A stretch of DNA of 18,388 bases from JAFAGX01 sp035624085 (GCA_035624085.1 DASPSE010000385.1:1-18388), one strand, 5' to 3'; numbered from the stretch's first letter, positions 1 to 7,175 are shown. Made by a program: numbers and translations. The notes: generated by a model from the letters alone, not told the origin.

Positions 1-1
1 G

Positions 2-136
2 CAGGAAAAGGCCCAAAGCCACGCCAAGCCTGAGGCCAAGGCCAGCGAGCCACCAAAGGCGGCAGCGGCTGCGGCGGGCGCGGCAACATCGGCTACGTTA
101 GTGCCCGGAAGCCACGTAATGTATCGAGAATCCTGA
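2..136 (+). CDS. C-terminal fragment of an unidentified Ala/Lys/Glu-rich protein
   Basis: An open frame enters from the left edge and ends at TGA 134-136, giving 44 visible residues. The composition is rich in Ala, Lys, Glu and Pro, with a run of six alanines, and the end reads PGSHVMYRES. This looks like a disordered tail rather than a folded domain, and no family can be named from it. A good hairpin terminator follows 28 bases after the stop, which supports this being the true end of a rightward gene. Frame choice is the main uncertainty: a second frame is also open until TAG at about 108, but its product is Arg-rich and less protein-like. Confidence 0.5.
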   Translation, partial: QEKAQSHAKPEAKASEPPKAAAAAAGAATSATLVPGSHVMYRES

Positions 137-164
137 CCCTGGACGGGCCAGAAACTCCAGCTAT

Positions 165-188
165 AAGGCACGGTAACGACCGTGCCTT
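165..188 (+). terminator. Rho-independent terminator between convergent genes
   Basis: A perfect 10-bp stem (aaggcacggt / accgtgcctt) with loop aacg is followed on the + strand by the T-rich stretch ttacttctttt. It lies just after the partial gene ending at 136. Its right arm overlaps the stop codon of the convergent msrB at 187-189, so it may stop transcription in both directions, though only the + side has a T tract. Confidence 0.7.
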
Positions 189-591
189 ACTTCTTTTCCG
201 TGGGTTTCAAATCCAGCGAAGCTGAGTTCATGCAATAGCGCAAGCCGGTGGGCGTGGGACCATCCGGGAAGACATGCCCCAGATGCGCGTCGCAGCGAGC
301 GCAGCGCACTTCGGTGCGAGTCATGCCGTATGCGCGGTCGGTGTGCTCGCCGACCGCTGCCTGGTCCACAGGCTGCGTGAAGCTCGGCCAGCCGGTCCCC
401 GAATCAAATTTGGTCTCTGAGTTGAACAGCGGCGCCCCACAACAGACGCAGGCGTATGTACCCTTATCTTTCGTCTTCCAATATTTGCCAGTGAACGCCG
501 GCTCCGTCCCGGCTTGCCGGGTTACGTGGTACTGCTCGGGCGATAACTGATTCTGCCATTCTTGGTCCGTCTTGGTGATTTTGTCAGTCAT
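187..591 (-). CDS. msrB: peptide-methionine (R)-S-oxide reductase MsrB
   Basis: This cytoplasmic repair enzyme reduces the R epimer of methionine sulfoxide in proteins back to methionine, usually with thioredoxin as the electron donor. The 134 residues fit a standalone MsrB. Visible features are the two zinc CxxC pairs (C48/C51 in CVCCG and C97/C100 in CARC), the GTGWPSF motif near residue 65, HLGHVF at about 103-108, and the catalytic cysteine C120 in RYCMNSASL. The family usually reads RYCINSASL there, so Met is a mild variant. There is no signal peptide. The start ATG at 589-591 has only weak Shine-Dalgarno-like sequence (ggaga, about 12-15 bases upstream). No msrA lies nearby. A thioredoxin gene at 7843-8205 could supply reductant, though it is not linked in an operon. 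Confidence 0.96.
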   Translation of the reverse strand: MTDKITKTDQEWQNQLSPEQYHVTRQAGTEPAFTGKYWKTKDKGTYACVCCGAPLFNSETKFDSGTGWPSFTQPVDQAAVGEHTDRAYGMTRTEVRCARCDAHLGHVFPDGPTPTGLRYCMNSASLDLKPTEKK

Positions 592-766
592 CAGCTCATT
601 ATCTCCAATTATCCGATTGTGCCGAGGCAGAAACGTTACCTAGTGCTCTGGCGGGGCCAGTTTCCGATTTGCTCGTCACTCGGGCACAACTGCCAAATGT
701 ATTCCATTACGGGTCCTTGCGATGGGCCTTTCCGGGCGCATACGATCAGGGCCGGGCCTGAACTCA

Positions 767-2704
767 TTAATTCGGCACGCCTACACGCTGCAACAATTGT
801 TGGAACCGGTGGTCAGATTTAAGACTGTCGAAACGGGGATCGGCATTCAGGAGAATAAGTCCGCCCTCGCGCCTACGATATAGACTTTCCAATACTTCGA
901 AAGCACGATCAACTTCTCCCATCGCCACATAGATTTCTGCGGCGACGCCTACGACAGGCAAAACACCGCCGGGGCTTATCTTAGTTGCTCTGTTCAGAGT
1001 GTCCTGCATCTCCGTCTTCTGGCCACACAGAGCGTATGTGCCGGCGAGTTCAATCAACATCCAAGGGTCGTTACCAGCAAGCGCGACCGCCCGCTGCCCT
1101 TCGGCAATGGCCTCGGGAAACATGTGCTTCTCGGCGTAAATGCGTTCCACCACGCGGTGCGCGTGGGCAAAGTTGGGATCCATTTCAATGATGGCGCGGG
1201 CTTGTAGCAGCGCCTCGTCGTAGCGGCGTGCGAAGTACAGTATCTCCGCCATGTCGGTATTGATTATTGCCGAAAGCGGATCGGTCTGGCGAGCAAGCTT
1301 GACCTCCGCCACGGCTTCGTCCATTCGCCCCATCGCCGCCAGATCGTATGCGTACCAGTGATGCGCGATCGAGTAGTTGGGGTTTAGATCGATGGCACGC
1401 TTGAATTCTTTCTCGGCCTCGCGAAATTTCCATTCGTAATGCATTTCCACGAATGCCAGCGAAGTGTGTGCATCGGCCAGCGTATCGTCGAGCCGCAATG
1501 CGGCAAGCGCCGTCTCTTTTGCTTTTGGCATTGCCGTTTCGCGCGGGATCTTTGAACTGGGCATCGAACCTAGCAGAGCGTAGGCGTCGGCTGAGCCGGC
1601 GTATGCCTGCGCGTATTGCGGGTCCTCGTTGATTGCGGCCTGAAAATAATCGATCGCTTTCAGGTAACCCGCTTCTGTCCGGAGATTCCAAAAGTAGCGG
1701 CCTTTCAGGTAGTCCTCGCGAGCCTGCGGATCGGCAGCCGCCAGCCGCTGTGGCGCCGAGGGTGCGATTTCCTTTTGTATCTGGCCGGCAATACTTCGAG
1801 AAACATCGTCTTGCAGGGCGACCAGGTCGCGCAGGTCGCGTTCATAAGACTCAGCCCAAATGTGCTGATCGGTTGTGCCGCGCACGAGCTGAGCGGTAAT
1901 GCGGACGCGGTCTCCAGAGCGGAGTACCGCACCTTCAATGATGGCATCTACGTCCAGTTCGCGAGCGATCTGCGGCAGCTTCTTGTGGGAATTCTTGTAC
2001 TGCATGATCGAAGTGCGGGAGATGACCTTGAGCCCAGGAATCTTGGCCAGGTCGGTAATCAAGGCCTCGGTCATGCCGTCGGCAAAATACTCCTGTGCGG
2101 GGTCCGCCGAGAGATTCTGCAGCGGCAAAACGGCTAGCGACTCTATGGGCTGGGGTCCGGAGTGGCGAAGTCGCTTCCATAATGGCGACGTCGAGATCAC
2201 GACAGCCAGCAGGAGTGCCAGTGCGGCAACGGCGTAGGTTGGACCGCGGAAGCGATGCCGCGGACGGATGCTTTCAGGAACCGTATTTTCAGGAAGCGCA
2301 CTTTCTGAAACATCGGGAAGCGGTGCCTGGCCCGGCTTTGGATCGGGCGGGACGTTGGCATCCACGGCAACGCCGTCAAGTTCTCGAACTTGTGCTATGA
2401 AACGGTAGCCATACCGGGGAACGGTTTCGATGTATTGAAAACCGTCCTCGCCATCCCGCAGTGCCTTGCGCAAGATGGATACATGTTGGGCAAGGTTCGA
2501 CTCTTCCACGAAACTGTCGGGCCAGACCGTCTTGAGTAGCTCATCCTTGCCGAGCAGGCGTCCGCGATTCTCAACCATTACCACCAAGGCGTCGAACGCC
2601 TTCGGCGGTAGCGGCACGGGCACTTGTTCGCGCAGCAGCAGCCGCTCGGTGGGATTCAAGCGGTACGAACCGAACTCGAAGATCGCCTTTGTTTGTACGG
2701 ACAT
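767..2704 (-). CDS. CadC-like transmembrane transcriptional regulator with TolB-like and TPR domains
   Basis: A 645-residue one-component regulator. Residues about 8-105 form an OmpR/PhoB-type winged-helix DNA-binding domain (PKAFDALVVMVENRGRL, then VSILRKALRD and the wing ETVPRYGYRF). A Pro-rich linker (about 110-150) leads to one membrane segment at about 156-175. Residues about 187-310 match the TolB/FlgO-like N-terminal domain common in this architecture (IESLAVLPLQNLSADPAQEY, FADGMTEALITDLAKI). The rest, about 340-600, is tetratricopeptide repeats (for example AEKEFKRAIDLNPNYSIAHH). By analogy with CadC/ToxR it would bind DNA in the cytoplasm and sense with the domain across the membrane. 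The architecture is abundant in Acidobacteriota. The ligand and targets are unknown. It is divergent from the GloVer-repeat gene across about 220 bp, making that gene a possible target (inference only). No good Shine-Dalgarno precedes the ATG at 2702-2704. Confidence 0.88.
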   Translation of the reverse strand: MSVQTKAIFEFGSYRLNPTERLLLREQVPVPLPPKAFDALVVMVENRGRLLGKDELLKTVWPDSFVEESNLAQHVSILRKALRDGEDGFQYIETVPRYGYRFIAQVRELDGVAVDANVPPDPKPGQAPLPDVSESALPENTVPESIRPRHRFRGPTYAVAALALLLAVVISTSPLWKRLRHSGPQPIESLAVLPLQNLSADPAQEYFADGMTEALITDLAKIPGLKVISRTSIMQYKNSHKKLPQIARELDVDAIIEGAVLRSGDRVRITAQLVRGTTDQHIWAESYERDLRDLVALQDDVSRSIAGQIQKEIAPSAPQRLAAADPQAREDYLKGRYFWNLRTEAGYLKAIDYFQAAINEDPQYAQAYAGSADAYALLGSMPSSKIPRETAMPKAKETALAALRLDDTLADAHTSLAFVEMHYEWKFREAEKEFKRAIDLNPNYSIAHHWYAYDLAAMGRMDEAVAEVKLARQTDPLSAIINTDMAEILYFARRYDEALLQARAIIEMDPNFAHAHRVVERIYAEKHMFPEAIAEGQRAVALAGNDPWMLIELAGTYALCGQKTEMQDTLNRATKISPGGVLPVVGVAAEIYVAMGEVDRAFEVLESLYRRREGGLILLNADPRFDSLKSDHRFQQLLQRVGVPN

Positions 2705-2914
2705 AAGGCATTCACAAAAGCTTTAGAAAAAATTGATGCGAGCCTGAAGACCACCAACCGGATTTGCGGCAGTATCCCAGGCGACGGGGGACGGCAACCG
2801 GGGTCAATTCGCGCCGTCCACATTCTATACCGCTTGCAACTCACGTCCAAGACGGAGATTGAGGCTTCGGGCGCGAGCCGTCGCAACCTGGGGCGCGCAC
2901 AAACCCACGTTGTT

Positions 2915-2920
2915 GGAGGA
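2915..2920 (+). promoter_or_regulatory. ribosome binding site fixing the GloVer-protein start
   Basis: GGAGGA sits seven bases before ATG 2928. It decides for that start over the ATG at 2859, which is in the same frame but would put an Arg-rich stretch ahead of the signal peptide. Confidence 0.75.
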
Positions 2921-2927
2921 AACGAAT

Positions 2928-4169
2928 ATGAAGAACACAATGCAAAATTGCAATTGGATTTCATGGATGCGTCTGGCGGCTGCGACTGCACTGGCGTTCG
3001 CGGCCGTGCTGGTGCTGGCGTTCATTACAACCATAACAACCCAATCGGCGGAGGCGCAGACTTTGACGGTACTCTACACCTTCACCGGTGCAGCCGATGG
3101 GGGACAACCTTATGGAGGTGTGATCCAGGACTCGGCGGGCAACCTCTACGGCACCACCGGGACCGGCGGGAATCTCGCAGATTGCTCTGGCGTTGGCTGC
3201 GGGACGGTATGGAAGCTGGATACGGCCGGAACCGAAACTGTGCTGTACAGCTTCGCGGGAGGGACGGCGGATGGGAGTTCCCCCTTGGCTGGAGTGATCC
3301 GAGTGGGCAGCAAATTCTACGGCACCACTCAGTACGGCGGCGCCTACGGCTATGGTACTGTGTACGAACTGAGTTCGAAGGGGGAGACTGTGCTGCATAG
3401 CTTCTGCGTCGTCGTGAACCAAAGCGTCAATTGCGACAGCGGGGCCTCTCCGACGACAGGCGTGGTCTACTCGGCAGGCACCCTGTACGGCACCACCCCT
3501 TCTGGTGGCAACGTGGGCTATGGAGCAGTGTACGAGCTGAGTAACGGCGCGGAGACCATACTTCACAATTTTGCATGGAACTACTACGGCGAGCCCTTCG
3601 ACGGGTACACTCCCGAATCTGGCCTAACCCGCGATTCCGCGGGCAACCTCTACGGCACCGCGAGTGGCGGCGGGATCTACGGTGCTGGAATACTGTACGA
3701 GATCAGTGCGAGCGGGACCTACACCATACTGCACAACTTCGCATGGAACTCTAATGGAACGCCTTACGACGGGTTAAACCCCGAAGCACCTGTGATTCTA
3801 GATGCGGCAGGCGACCTTTACGGCACCACGAGTCAGGGCGGCACTTACGGCAATGGCACGGTGTGGAAGTTGAGCGCGAGCGGCAGCTACACCATACTGC
3901 ACAACTTTGTTGGTGGATCGGAAGGCGCACTTCCCTACGGCAGTGTGGTCAAAGCAGGCAGCACTATTTACGGCACCACTACGCAGGGTGGCGCCTACGA
4001 CGCCGGTACGGTGTGGGAGTTGAGCAAGACGGGCGTGTTGACCGTGCTTTCCAGCATGGGGGGAAGCGACTACGGCGGCGTGATCCGAGATGCGGCGGGC
4101 AACCTTTACGGCGCAACCTTCAACGGTGGCGCGTACAACTTTGGAACGGTGTGGAAGCTGACCCCGTAA
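2928..4169 (+). CDS. secreted GloVer-type tandem-repeat protein
   Basis: From ATG 2928 the product is 413 residues. It opens with MKNTMQ, a polar stretch, and a long hydrophobic segment (about 15-38) ending AEAQT, which reads as a signal peptide with an AxA cleavage site. The rest is seven copies of a roughly 50-residue repeat of the form (F/L)YGTT..GG.YG.GTVWKLS..G..T.LHNF, the pattern of the TIGR03803 (Gloeo/Verruco) repeat. The repeats probably fold as a beta-propeller or solenoid outside the cytoplasm. No enzymatic motif or C-terminal anchor is visible; the protein ends within the last repeat. The repeats are partly conserved at DNA level, for example the shared tacaccatactgcacaactt-like stretches near 3721 and 3890, suggesting internal duplication. 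Function unknown. Confidence 0.85.
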   Translation: MKNTMQNCNWISWMRLAAATALAFAAVLVLAFITTITTQSAEAQTLTVLYTFTGAADGGQPYGGVIQDSAGNLYGTTGTGGNLADCSGVGCGTVWKLDTAGTETVLYSFAGGTADGSSPLAGVIRVGSKFYGTTQYGGAYGYGTVYELSSKGETVLHSFCVVVNQSVNCDSGASPTTGVVYSAGTLYGTTPSGGNVGYGAVYELSNGAETILHNFAWNYYGEPFDGYTPESGLTRDSAGNLYGTASGGGIYGAGILYEISASGTYTILHNFAWNSNGTPYDGLNPEAPVILDAAGDLYGTTSQGGTYGNGTVWKLSASGSYTILHNFVGGSEGALPYGSVVKAGSTIYGTTTQGGAYDAGTVWELSKTGVLTVLSSMGGSDYGGVIRDAAGNLYGATFNGGAYNFGTVWKLTP

Positions 4170-4182
4170 TTCGTTCAGCAAG

Positions 4183-4205
4183 GGAGGGCCACAAAGTGGC
4201 CCTCC
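4183..4205 (+). terminator. hairpin after the GloVer-repeat gene
   Basis: A perfect 10-bp stem (ggagggccac / gtggccctcc) with loop aaa lies 13 bases after the stop at 4169. Only two T residues follow the stem, so it is a strong hairpin but not a textbook Rho-independent terminator. Confidence 0.55.
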
Positions 4206-4306
4206 TTCGCGGTGCACTCGCGTTCCCGAACGGGCTGCGGAACTGAAAATCGGGATTGTTGCCGGGTTGTCGGCTACTCGGAAACCGACCCCACTACCGG
4301 GCTCCG

Positions 4307-4314
4307 CTTGCCTC
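4307..4314 (+). repeat. left 8-bp target-site duplication
   Basis: cttgcctc directly flanks the left inverted repeat and is repeated exactly at 6513-6520 after the right one. Eight bp is the duplication length typical of the IS1595 family. Confidence 0.93.
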
Positions 4315-4340
4315 GGTAATTATCCCTTGACAGTAGGTAT
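4315..4340 (+). repeat. left terminal inverted repeat of the IS1595 element
   Basis: It begins ggtaattatccc and contains ttgaca at 4327-4332. All 26 bases match the reverse complement of 6487-6512; base 4341 is the first mismatch. Confidence 0.95.
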
Positions 4341-4346
4341 ATCCTA

Positions 4347-5492
4347 GTGTGGAGGGATAGGAGATTCGCCGGGATTGAGCGGCTCTACGTTTGCCCTCCG
4401 AAGGACGCCTTTGTGCGAGTACCTGACCAAGTTTTGAAGACGGCTGTGTTTCTCGGTATAGAGACAGCGGCAGGAATAGAGTACGGCGGAACAGGCTACA
4501 TCATCTCTGCCGAATACGGCCCTGGGTACACATTCACCTGCAAGGAAAGTGATGGAGTAACTATCGAAACATGCTATCCATTCATGTTCATAGCTACCGC
4601 TGCACATGTGGCGGAAAAACTGGAGGGATTTGACTTCTACATCCGTGCCAATAAGAGAGACGGATCGTTGGCAGAAATCAAGAAAGAACTGCCGACACAA
4701 TGGTGGTATCACCCCACGGAAAGAGAGTTCGTGGATGCAGCTCTAACATTGCTGCCAGTAAGTGAAGTATTGGCGCTTGACATCGTTCCGGTTCCTGTAC
4801 CGATGTTTGTTGGAGAGGAAACCATAAAGAGTAGGGATTTGGGAATCGGAGATGAGGTGTTCATCGCTGGCCTTTTTAAGAATGCGAAGGGAGCGTTAAA
4901 AAATATCCCCATTCTTCGCATCGGGAACGTGGCAATGATGCCACAGGAGAAGATTTCCTCCCCAACAGTGGAGCGGCCAAACCAAAAGTTGTACGCCAGC
5001 TTGGTCGAGTCGCGCTCTATCGGAGGTCTCAGCGGAAGCCCCGTATTCGTTAGGGAGACAGTAAGGGTACAAGCTGGATTCAGGGCAAAACCTGGCTTCT
5101 GCTTAAATACTGCGAACGATCCAACACCTGAAGCATCTGGGCTAGAGAAAATAGAACTTGCCGGGGTTGGGCGCTTTCACTTCTTTGGCTCGATGATCGG
5201 TCACTGGCAGGTGCCGCTTGCATTTGGCAGCGTACAACCAGAGGCGGTCAACATGGGAATTGCGCCGATGGTTCCAGCTCAAAAAATTTTAGAGATTTTC
5301 GCACAGCCAAGCTTGCTTGATTCTATGAACAGGATAAGTGAGGAGATGGAAAAAGAGCGACAGAAACGAGACGGCATGGCGATTCTGGATTCTGAATTTG
5401 CACAGTCCGGTGACAAGAGAGTCCCGTTTACAAAACAGGATTTCGAGAATGCCTTGAAAAAAGTGACGCGCAAATCGTCCGACAAAAAGTAG
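4347..5492 (+). CDS. trypsin-like serine protease, cargo of the IS1595 element
   Basis: A predicted cytoplasmic serine peptidase of the trypsin fold; no signal peptide or membrane segment is visible. The catalytic triad can be read directly: His87 in ATAAHVAE (compare TAAH of trypsins), Asp130 in FVDAALTLLP, and Ser229 in GGLSGSPVF (compare GDSGGP). Gly46-Ile52 (YGGTGYII) resembles the first barrel strand. The charged C-terminal tail (about 325-381) is probably helical. The substrate is unknown. The open frame from GTG 4347 gives 381 residues but has no Shine-Dalgarno; GTG 4413 has AAGGA seven bases upstream and would give 359 residues, keeping the triad. The gene lies wholly inside the transposable element, starting seven bases from the left repeat (or 73, from the alternative start). 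No clear -10 box follows the ttgaca in that repeat, so its promoter is unclear. Confidence 0.83.
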   Translation: MWRDRRFAGIERLYVCPPKDAFVRVPDQVLKTAVFLGIETAAGIEYGGTGYIISAEYGPGYTFTCKESDGVTIETCYPFMFIATAAHVAEKLEGFDFYIRANKRDGSLAEIKKELPTQWWYHPTEREFVDAALTLLPVSEVLALDIVPVPVPMFVGEETIKSRDLGIGDEVFIAGLFKNAKGALKNIPILRIGNVAMMPQEKISSPTVERPNQKLYASLVESRSIGGLSGSPVFVRETVRVQAGFRAKPGFCLNTANDPTPEASGLEKIELAGVGRFHFFGSMIGHWQVPLAFGSVQPEAVNMGIAPMVPAQKILEIFAQPSLLDSMNRISEEMEKERQKRDGMAILDSEFAQSGDKRVPFTKQDFENALKKVTRKSSDKK

Positions 5493-5496
5493 CCAG

Positions 5497-6453
5497 TCAG
5501 AACGGTTCTGCTGCAACTGGCATCTGACGCACGACCGCATCGCGCTTCTCAAGTTGTTTGAGAAAACTGAGAAACATCGGTTGCGTATCTAAACGGCGGT
5601 TGTAACGGAAGCTGTACTCGTTGAGATAGGTTTGCAGATAGTGGCGACCGACATTATGGTAGACACCGCTAATTCCGCGCTTCACAAGGCTCCAGAAGCC
5701 TTCCACGGTGTTGGTGTGGACGTTGCCCATGACGTAGACCTTCTCGTTGTGTTGAATCCGCCGATGCCAATAGCCATCTGTTGTGTAACCCACGCCGTCG
5801 TAGACATTCCGCTCATCCGTGAATACCGTGCTCTTCGGCATGACGTGCTCTCTGATGATCGGCAGCAGGGTTGCCCCTTGAACGTTGTCAGTGGTGAATG
5901 CTCTGACTCTGCCCCGGCGTTCAGCGATGCCAAATACCGGAGTCTTGGGATTGCGAGGCTTTCTTCCCGCACCCATTTTCTGAACGCCACCCATGTAGGT
6001 TTCATCCATCTCGACTCCGGGACCGCGCTTTCCACCGAGCTTCTTGCCAGACTCGCTTTCATCCAGCATGGATCGAATCTGTTTGAACATGCGCCACGCG
6101 GTCTTGTAGGTGACTCCGGTTTCGCGTTGAATCTGTTTTGCGCTGATGCCGCAACGAGTCTGTGCCATCAGGTAGACCGCATAGAACCAAATCGTCAACG
6201 GTGTCGGCGATTTGTGAAAGATCGTATCGGCGGTCGGATGGTAGTGGTTCCCACAGTTGTCGCAGGAATACGACGGTCGGCTCACCACGCGATGGTGTTT
6301 GGTTTTCTTCTCGCACTTATCGCAGTAGGGCATCCCGTCAGGATTGAAACGGCGAAAGAGCCAGTCAAGGCAAGTTGCGTCATCTGGAAATTGTTTCTGG
6401 AAATCCTTCAGCGTGTACGGCTTCATATTCGACTTGCGGTTGTTGTGTGCCAT
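5497..6453 (-). CDS. IS1595-family transposase
   Basis: A 318-residue DDE-type transposase that would excise and insert the surrounding element by acting at its 26-bp ends. An N-terminal zinc ribbon is visible (C44/C47 in YCDKC, C64/C67 in SCDNC). A helical region with an HTH-like segment follows (ISAKQIQRETGVTYKTAWRM, about 103-122). The catalytic core carries D150 (VEMDETYMGG), D213 (VFTDERNVY) and the third-ligand region HTNTVEGFWSLVKRG with N248 and E251 as candidates. The ending SFRYNRR..DTQPMF is typical of the family. Length and motifs are complete, with no frameshift. The start ATG at 6451-6453 is 34 bases inside the right inverted repeat. The gene is convergent with the protease gene, four bases apart, without a terminator between them. 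Confidence 0.93.
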   Translation of the reverse strand: MAHNNRKSNMKPYTLKDFQKQFPDDATCLDWLFRRFNPDGMPYCDKCEKKTKHHRVVSRPSYSCDNCGNHYHPTADTIFHKSPTPLTIWFYAVYLMAQTRCGISAKQIQRETGVTYKTAWRMFKQIRSMLDESESGKKLGGKRGPGVEMDETYMGGVQKMGAGRKPRNPKTPVFGIAERRGRVRAFTTDNVQGATLLPIIREHVMPKSTVFTDERNVYDGVGYTTDGYWHRRIQHNEKVYVMGNVHTNTVEGFWSLVKRGISGVYHNVGRHYLQTYLNEYSFRYNRRLDTQPMFLSFLKQLEKRDAVVRQMPVAAEPF

Positions 6454-6471
6454 AACCGTTTACCTACTCCG

Positions 6472-6500
6472 AAGGTAGCAGAATAAATACCTACTGTCAA
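6472..6500 (-). promoter_or_regulatory. possible transposase promoter starting in the right inverted repeat
   Basis: Reading leftward, a perfect -35 TTGACA (6495-6500) inside the inverted repeat is followed after 17 bases by TACCTT (6472-6477), a moderate -10. Transcription would begin about 12 bases before the transposase ATG. The -35 lies within the terminal repeat, so transposase bound to the end could repress its own gene (inference). Confidence 0.35.
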
Positions 6501-6512
6501 GGGATAATTACC
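6487..6512 (-). repeat. right terminal inverted repeat of the IS1595 element
   Basis: Exact reverse complement of 4315-4340 over all 26 bases; it ends gggataattacc on the + strand and is followed at once by the duplicated cttgcctc. Confidence 0.95.
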
Positions 6513-6520
6513 CTTGCCTC
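6513..6520 (+). repeat. right 8-bp target-site duplication
   Basis: cttgcctc, identical to 4307-4314. It ends one base before the predicted lexA -35 box. Confidence 0.93.
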
Positions 6521-6548
6521 TTGACTTCGCCTAATCTTCGCCTACAAT
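6521..6548 (+). promoter_or_regulatory. predicted lexA promoter, giving a leaderless mRNA
   Basis: TTGACT (-35, 6521-6526), a 16-base spacer and TACAAT (-10, 6543-6548) form a good sigma-70-type promoter. Transcription would start about seven bases further, at or next to the A of the lexA ATG (6555). No Shine-Dalgarno lies upstream of that ATG, which fits a leaderless transcript. The IS1595 insertion stops right at the -35 and appears to have spared it. Confidence 0.6.
6525..6544 (+). promoter_or_regulatory. direct-repeat candidate LexA operator
   Basis: cttcgccta occurs exactly twice (6525-6533 and 6536-6544), 11 bases from start to start, about one helical turn. The pair spans the spacer and the first bases of the -10, where a bound repressor would block RNA polymerase. 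LexA genes are usually autoregulated and some phyla use direct-repeat boxes; assignment to LexA here is inference. Confidence 0.4.
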
Positions 6549-6554
6549 TATGGC

Positions 6555-7175
6555 ATGGCAATCACCAGACGGCAACGACAGCTCTACGACTTCATTTCGG
6601 AGTTCGTGCAGAAGAATGGCTATTCGCCGTCCTTCGACGAAATCCGCGTCGGCATGGGATTGAATTCCCTGGCCACGGTGCACAAGCACGTCTCGAATCT
6701 TGAAAAAAAGGGACTGCTCACCCGCGATTACAACCGCAGCCGCTCGATTGACCTGCTCCCACCCAAGGGCCGCTTGAAGCAGGCCATGAGCGTGAACTCC
6801 ACGATGGTGTTGCCGCTGATGGGGCGGATCGCCGCCGGCCGGCCGATTGAGGCGGTGGAGAACCCGGAGACGATTTCCCTCGCTGATTTCGTGCGCTCCA
6901 AAGAAGTTTTCGTGTTGGAGGTGCGCGGCGACTCCATGCAGGATGAGCACATCCTGAGCGGCGACTACGTGCTGGTGGAGAAAGCCAAAACCGCGCACAA
7001 CGGGGACATCGTGGTTGCCCTGGTCGAGGGATCGGATGCCACGCTGAAGCGCTTCTATCGTGAGGGCGACAACATCCGCCTGCAACCGTCCAACGTCAAC
7101 ATGCAGCCGATCATCGTGCCCGCAGCTAACGTGGATGTGCAGGGGCGAGTGATTGGCGTTTTGCGGAAGTACTGA
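6555..7175 (+). CDS. lexA: LexA repressor of the SOS response
   Basis: LexA represses DNA-damage genes. When RecA filaments form, it cleaves itself and the genes are expressed. The 206 residues are full length. The N-terminal winged helix (about 1-65) includes GYSPSFDEIRVGMGLNS and ATVHKHVSNLEKKGLL. The scissile bond is Ala94-Gly95 in GRIAAGRPIEA. The C-terminal S24 peptidase domain carries Ser127 (RGDSMQDEHI) and Lys165 (DATLKRFY), the Ser-Lys pair required for self-cleavage. The start ATG follows a predicted promoter by six bases, with no ribosome binding site, so the message is likely leaderless. An out-of-frame ATG at 6550-6552 lies just before. A DinB-like gene follows after 35 bases on the same strand. 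The upstream IS1595 element ends 42 bases before the start codon. Confidence 0.97.
   Translation: MAITRRQRQLYDFISEFVQKNGYSPSFDEIRVGMGLNSLATVHKHVSNLEKKGLLTRDYNRSRSIDLLPPKGRLKQAMSVNSTMVLPLMGRIAAGRPIEAVENPETISLADFVRSKEVFVLEVRGDSMQDEHILSGDYVLVEKAKTAHNGDIVVALVEGSDATLKRFYREGDNIRLQPSNVNMQPIIVPAANVDVQGRVIGVLRKY

Larger units (their letters stand above)
4315..6512. mobile_element. complete IS1595-family element with a protease cargo gene
   Basis: This 2198-bp element is bounded by 26-bp perfect inverted repeats and an 8-bp perfect target duplication (cttgcctc), so both ends are intact and the insertion looks recent. It holds two convergent genes separated by four bases: a trypsin-like serine protease (+) and an IS1595-type transposase (-). 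Simple IS1595 members are about 1 kb; the extra length here is the protease gene. Cargo genes are known in some IS1595 groups, but I do not know of a protease among them. The element is visibly more AT-rich than the lexA and sigma-factor regions around it, which fits recent acquisition. It sits between the GloVer-repeat gene and lexA, with its right duplication touching the predicted lexA -35 box. Confidence 0.93.

Noticed and set aside
2859..2927. N-terminal extension of the GloVer-repeat protein from ATG 2859
   Set aside because: GGAGGA at 2915-2920 and the signal peptide after ATG 2928 support the later start.
3798..4217. 139-residue minus-strand frame over the GloVer repeats
   Set aside because: Its apparent repeats only mirror the repeats of the real + strand gene.
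4327..4360. Promoter for the protease gene starting from ttgaca in the left inverted repeat
   Set aside because: No acceptable -10 box lies 15-19 bases downstream, so I did not call a promoter.
5632..6486. 284-residue open frame on the + strand across the transposase
   Set aside because: It is antisense to a transposase whose motifs are complete, has no recognisable domains, and runs into the inverted repeat region; it is a shadow frame.
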